A DNA stretch of 12,946 nucleotides. It comes from Promethearchaeota archaeon. GTDB lineage: Archaea > Asgardarchaeota > Lokiarchaeia > Sigynarchaeales > SOKP01. A model generated the notes under the pieces. The model did not search any database and was not told where the DNA came from. It saw only the letters and a program-made list of their open reading frames with translations. The stretch is from assembly GCA_016839845.1 (NCBI GenBank), contig JAEOTL010000089.1, positions 1 to 12,946 of the forward strand, read 5' to 3'. Both the position numbers and the translations under genes were made by a program. Of the stretch, positions 1 to 7,380 are shown piece after piece (the stretch's first letter is position 1; every line of letters begins with the position of its first letter).

Positions 1-398
1 ATCTTCTTATTAAGGGCAATCCTTGTATTTTCATCGATAAATTTTGGGGGAATAGATTTGTATTCTTCTATTAGGAGCTTCTTTTCATCATCACCCATTT
101 TTCCCTTATTACTCTGAATAATTAAATGCAAATTGCTTATACGTGTCTCAATTTTTTCGATGTCTCCTTGAATATATGTCCTTGTATTTAACCATTCTTT
201 AAATTCAAGAATAGATTGTAAAAATTTATCATTATCTGAGGTCTTTGTTAATTTTTGCTTTTCTTTTTCAATAATATCTCTGATTTTCTTTTTCTTTAAA
301 TCTTGAACTTCTCCCTTACTTAGTTGCTTAAAGGCTTCTTCCCTCTTAATTTTCTCCTCTTTTGAACTATCATCAGAGAGCCATTTATCTATTGACAT
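1..398 (-). CDS. Hypothetical lysine-rich helical protein, N-terminal part (partial)
   Basis: I do not recognise this gene. The reverse strand reads open from an ATG at 398 to the window edge, giving 132 complete codons without a stop. An in-frame ATG 12 bases upstream (410) is followed at once by TGA, so 398 is the first usable start. The protein begins MSIDKWLSDDSS and is very rich in Lys, Glu and Asp, with a basic helical stretch (QDLKKKKIRDIIEKEKQKL) around residues 34-52 and further predicted amphipathic helix after it. No signal peptide, membrane segment or cysteine motif is visible. It is divergent from the HAD hydrolase, with 124 bases between the two starts. The soluble, charged, helical character suggests a cytoplasmic protein or nucleic-acid partner, but this is only an inference. 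The C-terminal part lies outside the window. Confidence 0.75.
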   Translation of the reverse strand, partial: MSIDKWLSDDSSKEEKIKREEAFKQLSKGEVQDLKKKKIRDIIEKEKQKLTKTSDNDKFLQSILEFKEWLNTRTYIQGDIEKIETRISNLHLIIQSNKGKMGDDEKKLLIEEYKSIPPKFIDENTRIALNKK

Positions 399-522
399 AT
401 CTTTTCACATAAGCATTATATCTCTAATGTAATATTTTGTTTTTTATTAAGTATTTAACAGTAACGAATGCTACCTATAGATAAATTAAAATTTAGATTA
501 TTTTTCTAATATTATTAGTATC
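399..522. promoter_or_regulatory. Divergent AT-rich promoter region
   Basis: This 124-base spacer separates two divergent starts (398 minus and 523 plus). It is almost entirely A and T. A TTAAAATTTA stretch at about 486-495 lies roughly 32 bases before the HAD ATG. That spacing fits a TATA box of a leaderless or short-leader archaeal transcript. No single element stands out on the other strand. No clear Shine-Dalgarno sequence precedes either start. The assignment rests on position and composition only. Confidence 0.35.
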
Positions 523-1293
523 ATGTCGATCAAAGGAATAATATTTGATTTTGGATTTACTCTATTCAATTTTGAAAATCCCTCTGTAGAAAAATATTAT
601 GAATGTTTCAAGAAAGGACTGTTAAAATCCATTGAATTTCTAAAAGAGAAACAAGTTTGGGATGATCGTTTATCCAATGACTCATTTGTAAAGAAATTTG
701 CAAAGAAGCGAGAAGAATATTGGAGAGAGGGTAGAAAAACAAAAACAGAATTCCCTACCTCGTTAATTTATAGAGAAGTACTAGAATCGTTAAAAGAGGA
801 GAATTTTGATAATAAGATTAATCACCTAGATGATGATCTCTATGAAAAACTAGCTGAGATGTATCACTCTTTTGAGCAAGATGAATGGAAACCATTTCCA
901 AAAACAAAAGAAACATTAGAAAAACTGTCTAATCATGAGCATATTAAGCTAGCGGTTTTGTCTAATCACCCCAACCATACTATGGTTGAAAATTTATTAA
1001 AAAAATATGGTCTTTTTGCATATTTCGATGCTATTGTAACTTCTGCTGAATTTGGGAAAAGGAAACCCGATCCTGAAATTTTTTTTTATACCCTTGAAAA
1101 AATGGGATTGAAAGAAAATAGTGAATGCATGGTATGTGGAGATGAATATGCTGATGTTGTAGGGGGAGATCGAGCAGGGATGCAAACAATACTATGTGAA
1201 AGAATTTATAAGTTTCCTTTTGAGAGAGAAATTGACGTGCCTAATTTATTGAGAATCAATGATATCTCTGAATTGTTAAACTATATAATATAA
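523..1293 (+). CDS. HAD-superfamily hydrolase (subfamily IA-like)
   Basis: A 256-residue protein with all four haloacid-dehalogenase motifs in order: motif I FDFGFTL with the nucleophile Asp9, a helical cap at about 20-125, motif II LSN with Ser147, motif III KRKPDPEIF with Lys181, and motif IV GDEYAD with Asp207 and Asp211 for Mg2+ binding. The length and the cap between motifs I and II fit subfamily IA, which includes phosphoglycolate phosphatase-like and 2-haloacid dehalogenase-like enzymes. The family usually removes phosphate from small phosphorylated metabolites in the cytoplasm; the substrate here cannot be read. The second Asp of the usual DxD motif is Gly11, as in other HAD members with a DFG signature, so a standard phosphatase mechanism should not be assumed. 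The gene is monocistronic: a divergent gene lies upstream, and a convergent tRNA ends 20 bases after the stop. Confidence 0.9.
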   Translation: MSIKGIIFDFGFTLFNFENPSVEKYYECFKKGLLKSIEFLKEKQVWDDRLSNDSFVKKFAKKREEYWREGRKTKTEFPTSLIYREVLESLKEENFDNKINHLDDDLYEKLAEMYHSFEQDEWKPFPKTKETLEKLSNHEHIKLAVLSNHPNHTMVENLLKKYGLFAYFDAIVTSAEFGKRKPDPEIFFYTLEKMGLKENSECMVCGDEYADVVGGDRAGMQTILCERIYKFPFEREIDVPNLLRINDISELLNYII

Positions 1294-1312
1294 AATGTTT
1301 CGGGTATTAATA

Positions 1313-1418
1313 TGGTCTGGGGGGGATTTGTCCTCGTAAAGGTTAATTCCTTAACGATTTGAACCCTCGATATCTGGCTCCGCAAGCCAGCGCCCTATCC
1401 AAGCTGGACTACCAGACC
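1313..1418 (-). tRNA. tRNA-Arg(GCG), intron-containing
   Basis: On the minus strand the acceptor halves GGTCTGG (1418-1412) and CCAGACC (1320-1314) pair perfectly, followed by discriminator A (1313). The D arm is GTCC/GGGC with a 10-base loop containing GG and A20, as is usual for arginine tRNAs. The anticodon stem CTGGC/GCCAG encloses loop TTGCGGA, so the anticodon is GCG and reads CGC/CGU codons. The T arm closes only if 31 bases are removed from its loop, giving GAGGG-TTCAAAT-CCCCC with one A50-C64 mismatch. The mature length is 75 bases and CCA is not encoded. The gene is divergent from gltX and convergent with the HAD gene. Confidence 0.9.
1328..1358 (-). other. tRNA-Arg intron in the T loop (position 58/59)
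   Basis: This 31-base intron fits the strict archaeal bulge-helix-bulge recognised by the tRNA splicing endonuclease. The exon GTTC (1364-1361) pairs with the intron GGAC (1333-1330), forming the 4-bp central helix. Three-base AAA bulges sit on either side, at 1360-1358 and 1329-1327. The inner helix is TCGT/ACGA (1357-1354 with 1337-1334), capped by AAGG/CCTT around a small loop. Cutting each bulge after its second base gives a normal 7-base T loop, TTCAAAT. The repeated CAAAT at both borders would otherwise leave the exact border ambiguous; the fold settles it. Confidence 0.82.
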
Positions 1419-1536
1419 ATATTTAGCACCATTATATAATTCTTAATAATTAATAATTCTCTATAATAATTAACTACTTTACAAGCTAAGATGAAATTTT
1501 TTATGGTTTCTCATAATAATTATAGATGAGATACTA
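1419..1536. promoter_or_regulatory. Divergent promoter region of tRNA-Arg and gltX
   Basis: A 118-base spacer, mostly A and T, lies between the divergent tRNA-Arg and gltX. On the minus strand, TATA-like stretches lie at about 1431-1440 (ATTATATAAT) and 1441-1455; the second is better spaced for a transcript starting just before the tRNA. Toward gltX, CTATAATAATTAA at about 1461-1473 could serve as a TATA box with a leader of some 45 bases. No strong Shine-Dalgarno sequence precedes the gltX ATG. The individual boxes are not certain. Confidence 0.35.
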
Positions 1537-3297
1537 ATGGATGAGGAAGAAATTAAAAGGATCCTGTGGATCAGTGGGTTGAAAAATGCGATAGAATTTG
1601 GGGGAATTCCAAATAGAAAAGCAGTTATGGGAAAACTTATGGCAGACAGAAAAGATTTACGTCCTCAAGCTAAAATAATTAACCCCATCCTAGATGATAT
1701 TATTAGTAAAATAAAAAATTTAGATATAGAAAAGCAAAAAGAAAAATTACTAAACTTAGAACCAAATATTTTTGAGGAAGAGGAGGATTTAGAGGAAGAA
1801 AAACAATTACCTGAGCTACCAGATGTAGGAAAATATAAAAAAGTGGTCATGCGTTTAGCTCCCTACCCGAGTGGGGCTTTACATATTGGAAATGCTAGAG
1901 GGTTTGTACTGAATGATGAATATACGAAAAAATACAATGGAGACCTAATTTTATTTTATGATGATACAATTGGGAGTCAAAAATCTCTCAGACAGACCCC
2001 AAAAGCTAAATATGTTTTACCAGAAGCATATGATTTAATACAAGAAGGCTTGAAATGGTTGGGTGTTAACTACAATAAAATCTTGTATAAAAGTGATCGG
2101 TTAGAACTCTTTTATGAATATTGTGAGAAGCTTATTAATGATCATACTGCATATGTATGTTTTTGCTCGGGCGCAGAATTTAGAGAGAACTACAAGAAAC
2201 TTGGTAAGAACTGTCCCCATAGAAGTCACCCAATTAAAAAGAATCAGTATGAATGGAATAATATGCTTAAAGGTAAATACCATGAAGGAGAAGCTGTCGT
2301 GAGATTAAAAACAGGAATGGATCAGAAAGATCCTGCCCTTCGAGATCAAATTATTATGAGAATTTCTGAAGCAGAACATCCCAGAGTAGGGAATAAATAC
2401 ATAATCTGGCCATTACTAGAATTCGCAATGGCGATTGATGATTATTTAATAGGAGCAACTCATATAATAAGAGGAATTGATTTAGTAAAGGAAGGGATAA
2501 TTGAAGAATTTATATGGGATCATTTTGGATGGAAAAAAGCTAAATTGCTCTACTATGGGCGCTTGAAATTTCCTGGCAAAAAATTAAGTAAAACTGAAAC
2601 TCGGAATAACATCCAGAAGAAAATTTATCAAGGTTGGGATGACCCAAGAACTTGGAGTTTACAATCTCTGAAAAAACGAGGAATAAAACCACAAGCACTT
2701 AGAGAAGCATTATTAGATCTCGGAATGTCTCAGACAGGTATTACATTTTCCGATAATTGGATATATTCAAAAAATAAAAATATTATTGATGAGATTTCAA
2801 ATCGGTATTTTTTCGTAAAAAATCCGATCTCTCTTATAGTTAACAATATTCCTTTTAATAATTATATCGCTGAACCTTTAGTGCACCCTACTCACCCCGA
2901 AAAAGGACATAGAAAGATAAAATGCGTTGCAAAAAATAACCACCTTGATCTTTTTATTAGTGCCTCCGATACGGAGAAAATGGAAAGTGGTCAAATCTTA
3001 CGACTAAAAGATTTAATGAATATTCAAGTTGAATCTATAGATTTTAACAAAAACCTTATAGAAAGTACTTTTCACAGCAAGGACCTGAGTAGAGAATTTT
3101 CAATTATACAATGGGTCCCTAAAGATGAGAAGATTAAAGTTTCAATCTTAAATCCAGATGGGTCATTCTCAGAGGGTTTTGGAGAAATAAACCTGTTAAA
3201 GATCCCGATGAATAGAACAATCCAATTTGAGCGATATGGATTTGTAAATCCGATTGAATTGAAAGAAAACAATCTTTTCTGTTACTTTACTCATTAA
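1537..3297 (+). CDS. gltX: Glutamate--tRNA ligase (archaeal-type GluRS)
   Basis: A cytoplasmic class I aminoacyl-tRNA synthetase that charges tRNA-Glu (and, where the enzyme is non-discriminating, tRNA-Gln) with glutamate using ATP. The 586 residues are close to the usual archaeal length of about 560-580. Residues 1-100 form the archaeal N-terminal extension. The HIGH-class signature is HIGN at 116-119, and the KMSKS-class signature is KLSKT at 349-353. A Cys208-x-Cys210 and Cys226-x-His228 set matches the zinc-binding insert of archaeal GluRS. The GWDDPR motif is followed by the C-terminal beta-barrel anticodon-binding region (about 430-586). One deviation is that the conserved acidic motif after HIGN, usually (E/D)DTDP, reads DDTIG (142-146) and is followed by a few extra residues. 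The start fits the family N terminus. The gene stands alone, divergent from tRNA-Arg. Confidence 0.95.
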   Translation: MDEEEIKRILWISGLKNAIEFGGIPNRKAVMGKLMADRKDLRPQAKIINPILDDIISKIKNLDIEKQKEKLLNLEPNIFEEEEDLEEEKQLPELPDVGKYKKVVMRLAPYPSGALHIGNARGFVLNDEYTKKYNGDLILFYDDTIGSQKSLRQTPKAKYVLPEAYDLIQEGLKWLGVNYNKILYKSDRLELFYEYCEKLINDHTAYVCFCSGAEFRENYKKLGKNCPHRSHPIKKNQYEWNNMLKGKYHEGEAVVRLKTGMDQKDPALRDQIIMRISEAEHPRVGNKYIIWPLLEFAMAIDDYLIGATHIIRGIDLVKEGIIEEFIWDHFGWKKAKLLYYGRLKFPGKKLSKTETRNNIQKKIYQGWDDPRTWSLQSLKKRGIKPQALREALLDLGMSQTGITFSDNWIYSKNKNIIDEISNRYFFVKNPISLIVNNIPFNNYIAEPLVHPTHPEKGHRKIKCVAKNNHLDLFISASDTEKMESGQILRLKDLMNIQVESIDFNKNLIESTFHSKDLSREFSIIQWVPKDEKIKVSILNPDGSFSEGFGEINLLKIPMNRTIQFERYGFVNPIELKENNLFCYFTH

Positions 3298-3382
3298 ACC
3301 ATATCTTTATTGGTACCCAAAAAATTCATCAAAATATTACATAAAATAACTATTTAGTGAACAAGTTTTAATAAGCTAAGCA

Positions 3383-3392
3383 AAAATATATA
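3383..3392 (+). promoter_or_regulatory. Candidate TATA box before the 634-residue protein
   Basis: An AAAATATATA-type element lies in the 150-base spacer after gltX, about 56 bases before the ATG at 3448. With the usual archaeal spacing of about 25 bases to the start of transcription, it would leave a leader of roughly 30-35 bases. AAAGGA at 3431-3436 is a weak, rather distant Shine-Dalgarno-like stretch. The rest of the spacer (3298-3447) holds no ORF or RNA gene that I can see. Confidence 0.45.
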
Positions 3393-3447
3393 ACGGTATA
3401 AGAATACATTTCTTTAATTCTAATTTACACAAAGGACTGAACTAACT

Positions 3448-5352
3448 ATGAGTCATCTCCCCTGTAAGAAGTGTGGGAATTCTCTCCCCATAGTAAAAGG
3501 AGCTTTAGTTCAGTGTCCTTATTGCGGAGCTAAAAACTTTTACATGGAATCTTTTTACACCTTTAAATATTTTATGTCAGATATCTTGAAACTCTCGTCT
3601 TTCAAAAATGGGAAGAAGGCTAATACCAAAGAGATTGAAAGACGGAAGATATTGCTCAAAGATTATTTTAATAATATTAGCGCTGGTTTCAATGAATATA
3701 GACATCTTATAATTACCAAATTAGATAAAATTGATATTGATCCTATAAAATTATTTTATCTAATTAGAGCATCCGGAAATTTTGAGATAATCATTGATAA
3801 ATTTCTTCTTCCCTATTTAACAGAAGAAAAAGCAGATAGGCAATATTTTAAGCTTAGAGACTTATCCTATATTATCAACAAATCACTCTTGGGCTTATAT
3901 TACAGTTATTTGGCGAAAATAATTTCCCATTCAGATAAATGTTTTAAATTGTACAAGTATGCGAATAAAAATTATCAAAATGTAGTAGATTACTGTAATA
4001 TAATTGAATTAGAAAGTAATGGGATTGAAATTTTAAAGAAGAGAGAGATTTTTTCCATTCTAGCAGATTTTTCCACCATTCTGGGAAATATCCTGTATGA
4101 AAACCCTACACATTTTTCAGTCAAACTGGAAGAATTATTAAAAAAGTTACGAAAAGTGAAAATTAAGGGTATTCAAATTTATAACTTATATAATCAAGTT
4201 GAACATATCTATGAATTGGAGCGTAATACTTCTATTTTACTAGAAAATATTCGAGCAGATGATCCATTTTCACTAGCTGATCCAATTATTGAACAAAAAT
4301 TTTCAACATCCAAGGAAGATCTCGATAAATTAAATCGTATCCGTGATTGGATAAATGATGTATCTAATAAATATCAGAATTATCAAAAAAGCCTTTTAAA
4401 ATTACACTCTGGCAGGATAATGAAATACCTAGGTTCTTATCGGGAAGAGTTCTTTAATTATAAAAATAAAACTGCCAAGAAATTTGATGATTTATTGGGT
4501 AACATGATTAATAAAGCCTTGGAAGACTATAATTCTGAAACCCTTGAGGCCCTTAATACTGTAAGCAACCTTATGCATAAAAACATCTATAACACTAACT
4601 TGATTGAGACTTTAAAGATTGGTCATGATGAATTAATCGAGATGGATGAGTTATTAAAAAAATTTGCGGATAACTTATTTAAAAAACCACTTCTCAGGAA
4701 TCTTGAATCTGAGTACTATAAGAAACTACTCTCTCTCATTTCAGGAAAGCATTCTGAATTTGATAAGTACATATTAAAATCTATTCACCGCATATTAAAC
4801 AATTTTGAAGAATTTAGAAAAAATGAAGTGGTCTCCATTCGGGATCAAAGAAAGCAGTTTGTTTCTGAAATTAAACCAAACCTTCAAAAGTTAATAGACC
4901 TAAGCTTTACTTTAAATGAAGAAATTCTCCCCTATCCTCTATTTATAGATATTGAAATTCAAAATCAGAAGCTAAGATTGAATAATCCTGAAATTATTAC
5001 TTTCACTATTGAGAATCCAAATTCGATTGATATAAAAAATATCAAAATTTATTTTTTCGTTCCTGAATCATTCCACAATAAACAGAATTTTACAGCAATT
5101 AAAAAATTAAAAGCATACGAAAGAAGAAAAATAAAAGCGAGAATTATCCCAAAACAAAAGGGAACTTTCCCTTCAGTAGTAATGATTGAATATCAGCACT
5201 TTAACAAGACTTTTTGGATGCCTTCAATTAAATTTAAGTTAGTTGTTGAGAAGACGAGAAAACATATCCCTCTACATGTGATAAACAGAGAAGTTTATCA
5301 GAGTGAACTTCAAAATGCTCGCATATTGAATGTTCTCAGGGGATTGGTGTAA
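3448..5352 (+). CDS. Zinc-ribbon, long-helical and C-terminal beta-sandwich protein of unknown function
   Basis: I do not recognise this 634-residue protein as a family. Residues 6-26 form a short zinc ribbon (Cys6-x2-Cys9 and Cys23-x2-Cys26). Residues 35 to about 490 are rich in Lys, Leu, Ile and Asn without membrane segments, and read as a long all-helical region with coiled-coil-like stretches. Residues about 498-612 alternate hydrophobic residues in beta fashion, with phrases such as TFTIENPNSIDIKNIKIYF and IPKQKGTFPSVVMIEY, like the Ig-like/CARDB-type sandwich domains that contain 'asymmetric' N-P-x-x repeats. There is no signal peptide, and the zinc ribbon at the N terminus argues for a cytoplasmic location. 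The architecture suggests a scaffold or adaptor rather than an enzyme, which is inference. It has its own candidate promoter. The next gene, 85 bases downstream, also starts with a zinc ribbon. Confidence 0.8.
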   Translation: MSHLPCKKCGNSLPIVKGALVQCPYCGAKNFYMESFYTFKYFMSDILKLSSFKNGKKANTKEIERRKILLKDYFNNISAGFNEYRHLIITKLDKIDIDPIKLFYLIRASGNFEIIIDKFLLPYLTEEKADRQYFKLRDLSYIINKSLLGLYYSYLAKIISHSDKCFKLYKYANKNYQNVVDYCNIIELESNGIEILKKREIFSILADFSTILGNILYENPTHFSVKLEELLKKLRKVKIKGIQIYNLYNQVEHIYELERNTSILLENIRADDPFSLADPIIEQKFSTSKEDLDKLNRIRDWINDVSNKYQNYQKSLLKLHSGRIMKYLGSYREEFFNYKNKTAKKFDDLLGNMINKALEDYNSETLEALNTVSNLMHKNIYNTNLIETLKIGHDELIEMDELLKKFADNLFKKPLLRNLESEYYKKLLSLISGKHSEFDKYILKSIHRILNNFEEFRKNEVVSIRDQRKQFVSEIKPNLQKLIDLSFTLNEEILPYPLFIDIEIQNQKLRLNNPEIITFTIENPNSIDIKNIKIYFFVPESFHNKQNFTAIKKLKAYERRKIKARIIPKQKGTFPSVVMIEYQHFNKTFWMPSIKFKLVVEKTRKHIPLHVINREVYQSELQNARILNVLRGLV

Positions 5353-5437
5353 TCTTCTAACCTAATTTTTAAACCTTCCCCAATTTTATTATTTGAAAGG
5401 AAAACTTTTTAGTAATTAGATCTCTATAATCATTTTG

Positions 5438-6484
5438 ATGATGAATGATAAAGACCCTAAAAATTCTGAAATAGATGACCTCCCTATCGATTCAGATTGG
5501 ATTTTTTGCCCCGTATGTGGCATAAAATTGATACAAATCCCAAACCTTAAATTTTGTATTAACTGCGGGACAAATCTTGAATATATTAAGAAATATAAGA
5601 TATTCCCTGGCTCTCAAATTTCTTTTGGTCCCCCAAAACTTTCGGATAAAGATCTAGTTAATACAAAAAAATACAAATTATGGGGTCCTGGAGCCTCAAT
5701 TGGTCTTACAATCGGTGCCTTTTCTTTAATGAATATTGCTACTATGCTCATCTTTTTAATTATTTTGTTTGTCACGTTTAATCCAAATATTCTCATTGAA
5801 CTTAGCTCAAATGTATACATTTTATCCTTACTTTCCTTATTTGAACTTATTTTAGTACTTCTTCCAGTCCGATACGTAAAGAAGTATCTCCATAATCCAA
5901 CATTTAAAAATAGATTAGCATTGTTAGGATTTACCACAAAAGGTTTTACCAAAAAGGGACTGATAAAAGAAGCTCTGATTGGGATAGCTCTTGCTTTTTT
6001 AGGAGTATTTGTCGTTTATGGCTTAGCATTCCTTATTGAATTGATTCTAGAATTTTTATTCGGAATTGAGATAATCCAAGACGCTAGTGGATTATCAGGA
6101 GATCCCATACCGGTAGATATAGGAAGTTTAATCCTCTTCTCTGTTGTTTTACTCTTAGTTATTGGAACATCAGAAGAGATTCTATTTAGAGGATTTATGC
6201 AAAGAGGATTAGTTCGAAAATTAGGGGATACGTGGGGGATATTAATTACAGCATTGTTCTTTGCTTCAATTCATTTGATAGGAATATTTGCAGTTGCTTT
6301 AACTTCACCACTTACACTTTTTATCACCTTTATATTATCATTTGTTCCTTACTTCGCTATTTCTTTGATGTTAGGGTTGTTGTTTTATTGGAGAAAAGAG
6401 AATTTAATTGCTGTGGTGATAATGCATGGTGTCTATGATGTCTTAGTTGTATTAATAGCATACTTAATATATGGGGTACTTTAA
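5438..6484 (+). CDS. CPBP-family intramembrane metalloprotease with N-terminal zinc ribbon
   Basis: An integral membrane protein of 348 residues in the CPBP/CAAX-protease (Rce1-like, Abi) family. A soluble N terminus carries a zinc ribbon (Cys24-x2-Cys27 and Cys40-x2-Cys43, numbered from the ATG at 5438). About seven or eight hydrophobic segments follow from residue 82 on. The family's three catalytic signatures are present inside the membrane region: EEILFR (Glu246, Glu247, Arg251), FASIH (Phe275 to His279) and HGVYD (His330 to Asp334). Eukaryotic Rce1 cleaves prenylated CAAX proteins; prokaryotic relatives have varied or unknown substrates. The reading frame can also open at TTG 5435, but the adjacent ATG codons at 5438 and 5441 are more likely starts. 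Its stop overlaps the next ATG by one base, so the two genes are translationally coupled. The zinc ribbon may recruit a partner (inference). Confidence 0.9.
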   Translation: MMNDKDPKNSEIDDLPIDSDWIFCPVCGIKLIQIPNLKFCINCGTNLEYIKKYKIFPGSQISFGPPKLSDKDLVNTKKYKLWGPGASIGLTIGAFSLMNIATMLIFLIILFVTFNPNILIELSSNVYILSLLSLFELILVLLPVRYVKKYLHNPTFKNRLALLGFTTKGFTKKGLIKEALIGIALAFLGVFVVYGLAFLIELILEFLFGIEIIQDASGLSGDPIPVDIGSLILFSVVLLLVIGTSEEILFRGFMQRGLVRKLGDTWGILITALFFASIHLIGIFAVALTSPLTLFITFILSFVPYFAISLMLGLLFYWRKENLIAVVIMHGVYDVLVVLIAYLIYGVL

Positions 6485-7368
6485 TGAAAGATAAACCATT
6501 GCCTTTATTAAAAAAGTTTGAATCTCTTGCGAAAGGAAAAATTTTTGACCTAGGGATTGGATTAGGATCATCATTCATACATAATGAAAAAATCCTTAAA
6601 GCTAGTATTAAATTTTCGAAAGACCTTTCCTCTAAGATATATCTGTTTGGTTCAGACATTGCAGTTCATAACCTCGATGGAAAGATCCCATCAAAGCATA
6701 AATCTAACTTAATTTTGGTCAAATCCCAAGAACCTGAAAGAACTATTTTTGAATACTTTGCTCAGAATAAAATCCAAGCCATCGTTCGGGGCTCACTTAG
6801 TTCAAATAAATTTTTATTTAATCTTAAGAAATCTTTTGCAATTGAAATGGTTTATAGATTAGCATTACTCGAAACTGTAAACGGATACCAATTTCTTTAT
6901 GGTCCTGTTGGAATCGATGAATGCAATAGTGTAGAAAGTAAAGTAAAATTCCTTGAAAATGTTGTTAGAAAGTTCGAATCGTTAGATATCGAGTTAAAAA
7001 TTAGTATATTAAGCGGGGGGCGTCAGGGTGATTTAGGAAGAGATTCCTATATTGATAAGTCAATAAGAAATGGGGAAGAAACCGTTGCAATTATGAAGAA
7101 ACGCTTTCCAAGATTAAATATTAATCATGATCAAATTTTAATTGAGAATGCAATCCAGAATAAATCAAACTTAATTTTAGCCCCTGACGGAATCTCTGGG
7201 AATTTAATTTATAGGACTCTTGTTCACTTGGGGGGTGGAAATGCCTACGGCGCTTTGTACATGTTTAGCGAGGAAAAGCTCGATAATAAAGTTATTATTG
7301 ATACCTCAAGAGTTGGAAAAATAGCTGAGATTGAGGGTGCTTTTGTACTAGCGTTAGCTTTATTATAA
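6484..7368 (+). CDS. mtxX: Methanogenesis marker protein 4-like (MtxX family)
   Basis: A soluble 294-residue protein resembling MtxX, also called methanogenesis marker protein 4, a family related to the phosphate acetyl/butyryltransferase fold. From memory, the characteristic phrases are VRGSLSS (101-107), PVGIDE (141-146), SGGRQGDLGRD (177-187), APDGISGNLIYRTL (233-246) and IDTSRVG (272-278), in the order known from methanogens. The biochemical function of the family is unsettled; a methyltransferase role was proposed because of linkage to mtr-type genes in methanogens. No methanogenesis gene lies in this window. The protein is slightly longer than the methanogen versions I recall. Its ATG overlaps the stop of the CPBP protease gene (TAATG), so it is the second gene of that operon. 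It is convergent with the aldo/keto reductase, 12 bases apart. The gene symbol rests on motif memory only. Confidence 0.72.
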   Translation: MKDKPLPLLKKFESLAKGKIFDLGIGLGSSFIHNEKILKASIKFSKDLSSKIYLFGSDIAVHNLDGKIPSKHKSNLILVKSQEPERTIFEYFAQNKIQAIVRGSLSSNKFLFNLKKSFAIEMVYRLALLETVNGYQFLYGPVGIDECNSVESKVKFLENVVRKFESLDIELKISILSGGRQGDLGRDSYIDKSIRNGEETVAIMKKRFPRLNINHDQILIENAIQNKSNLILAPDGISGNLIYRTLVHLGGGNAYGALYMFSEEKLDNKVIIDTSRVGKIAEIEGAFVLALALL

Positions 7369-7377
7369 AATAAAAAA
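7367..7377 (-). terminator. T-rich terminator after the aldo/keto reductase
   Basis: Directly downstream of the TAG stop (7383-7381) the minus strand reads CTTTTTTATTTT, with runs of six and four T. Archaeal RNA polymerase commonly terminates at such T tracts without needing a stem. The tract overlaps the last codon of the convergent mtxX-like gene, so the two genes share a very short end region. Confidence 0.5.
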
Positions 7378-7380
7378 GAA

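Noticed and set aside
1313..1418. tRNA-Arg as a pseudogene because the T arm appears broken
   Set aside because: Removing a 31-base segment with a perfect bulge-helix-bulge restores the arm apart from one A-C pair. All other arms are intact.
2101..2302. Short frames on both strands inside gltX
   Set aside because: They are out-of-frame shadows of the zinc-binding region of GluRS.
5614..5952. Minus-strand frame of 112 codons
   Set aside because: It is antisense to the CPBP protease membrane region and has no motif or plausible start context.
6357..6659. Minus-strand frame of 100 codons
   Set aside because: It spans the junction of the protease and mtxX-like genes in antisense. Both sense genes carry conserved motifs.
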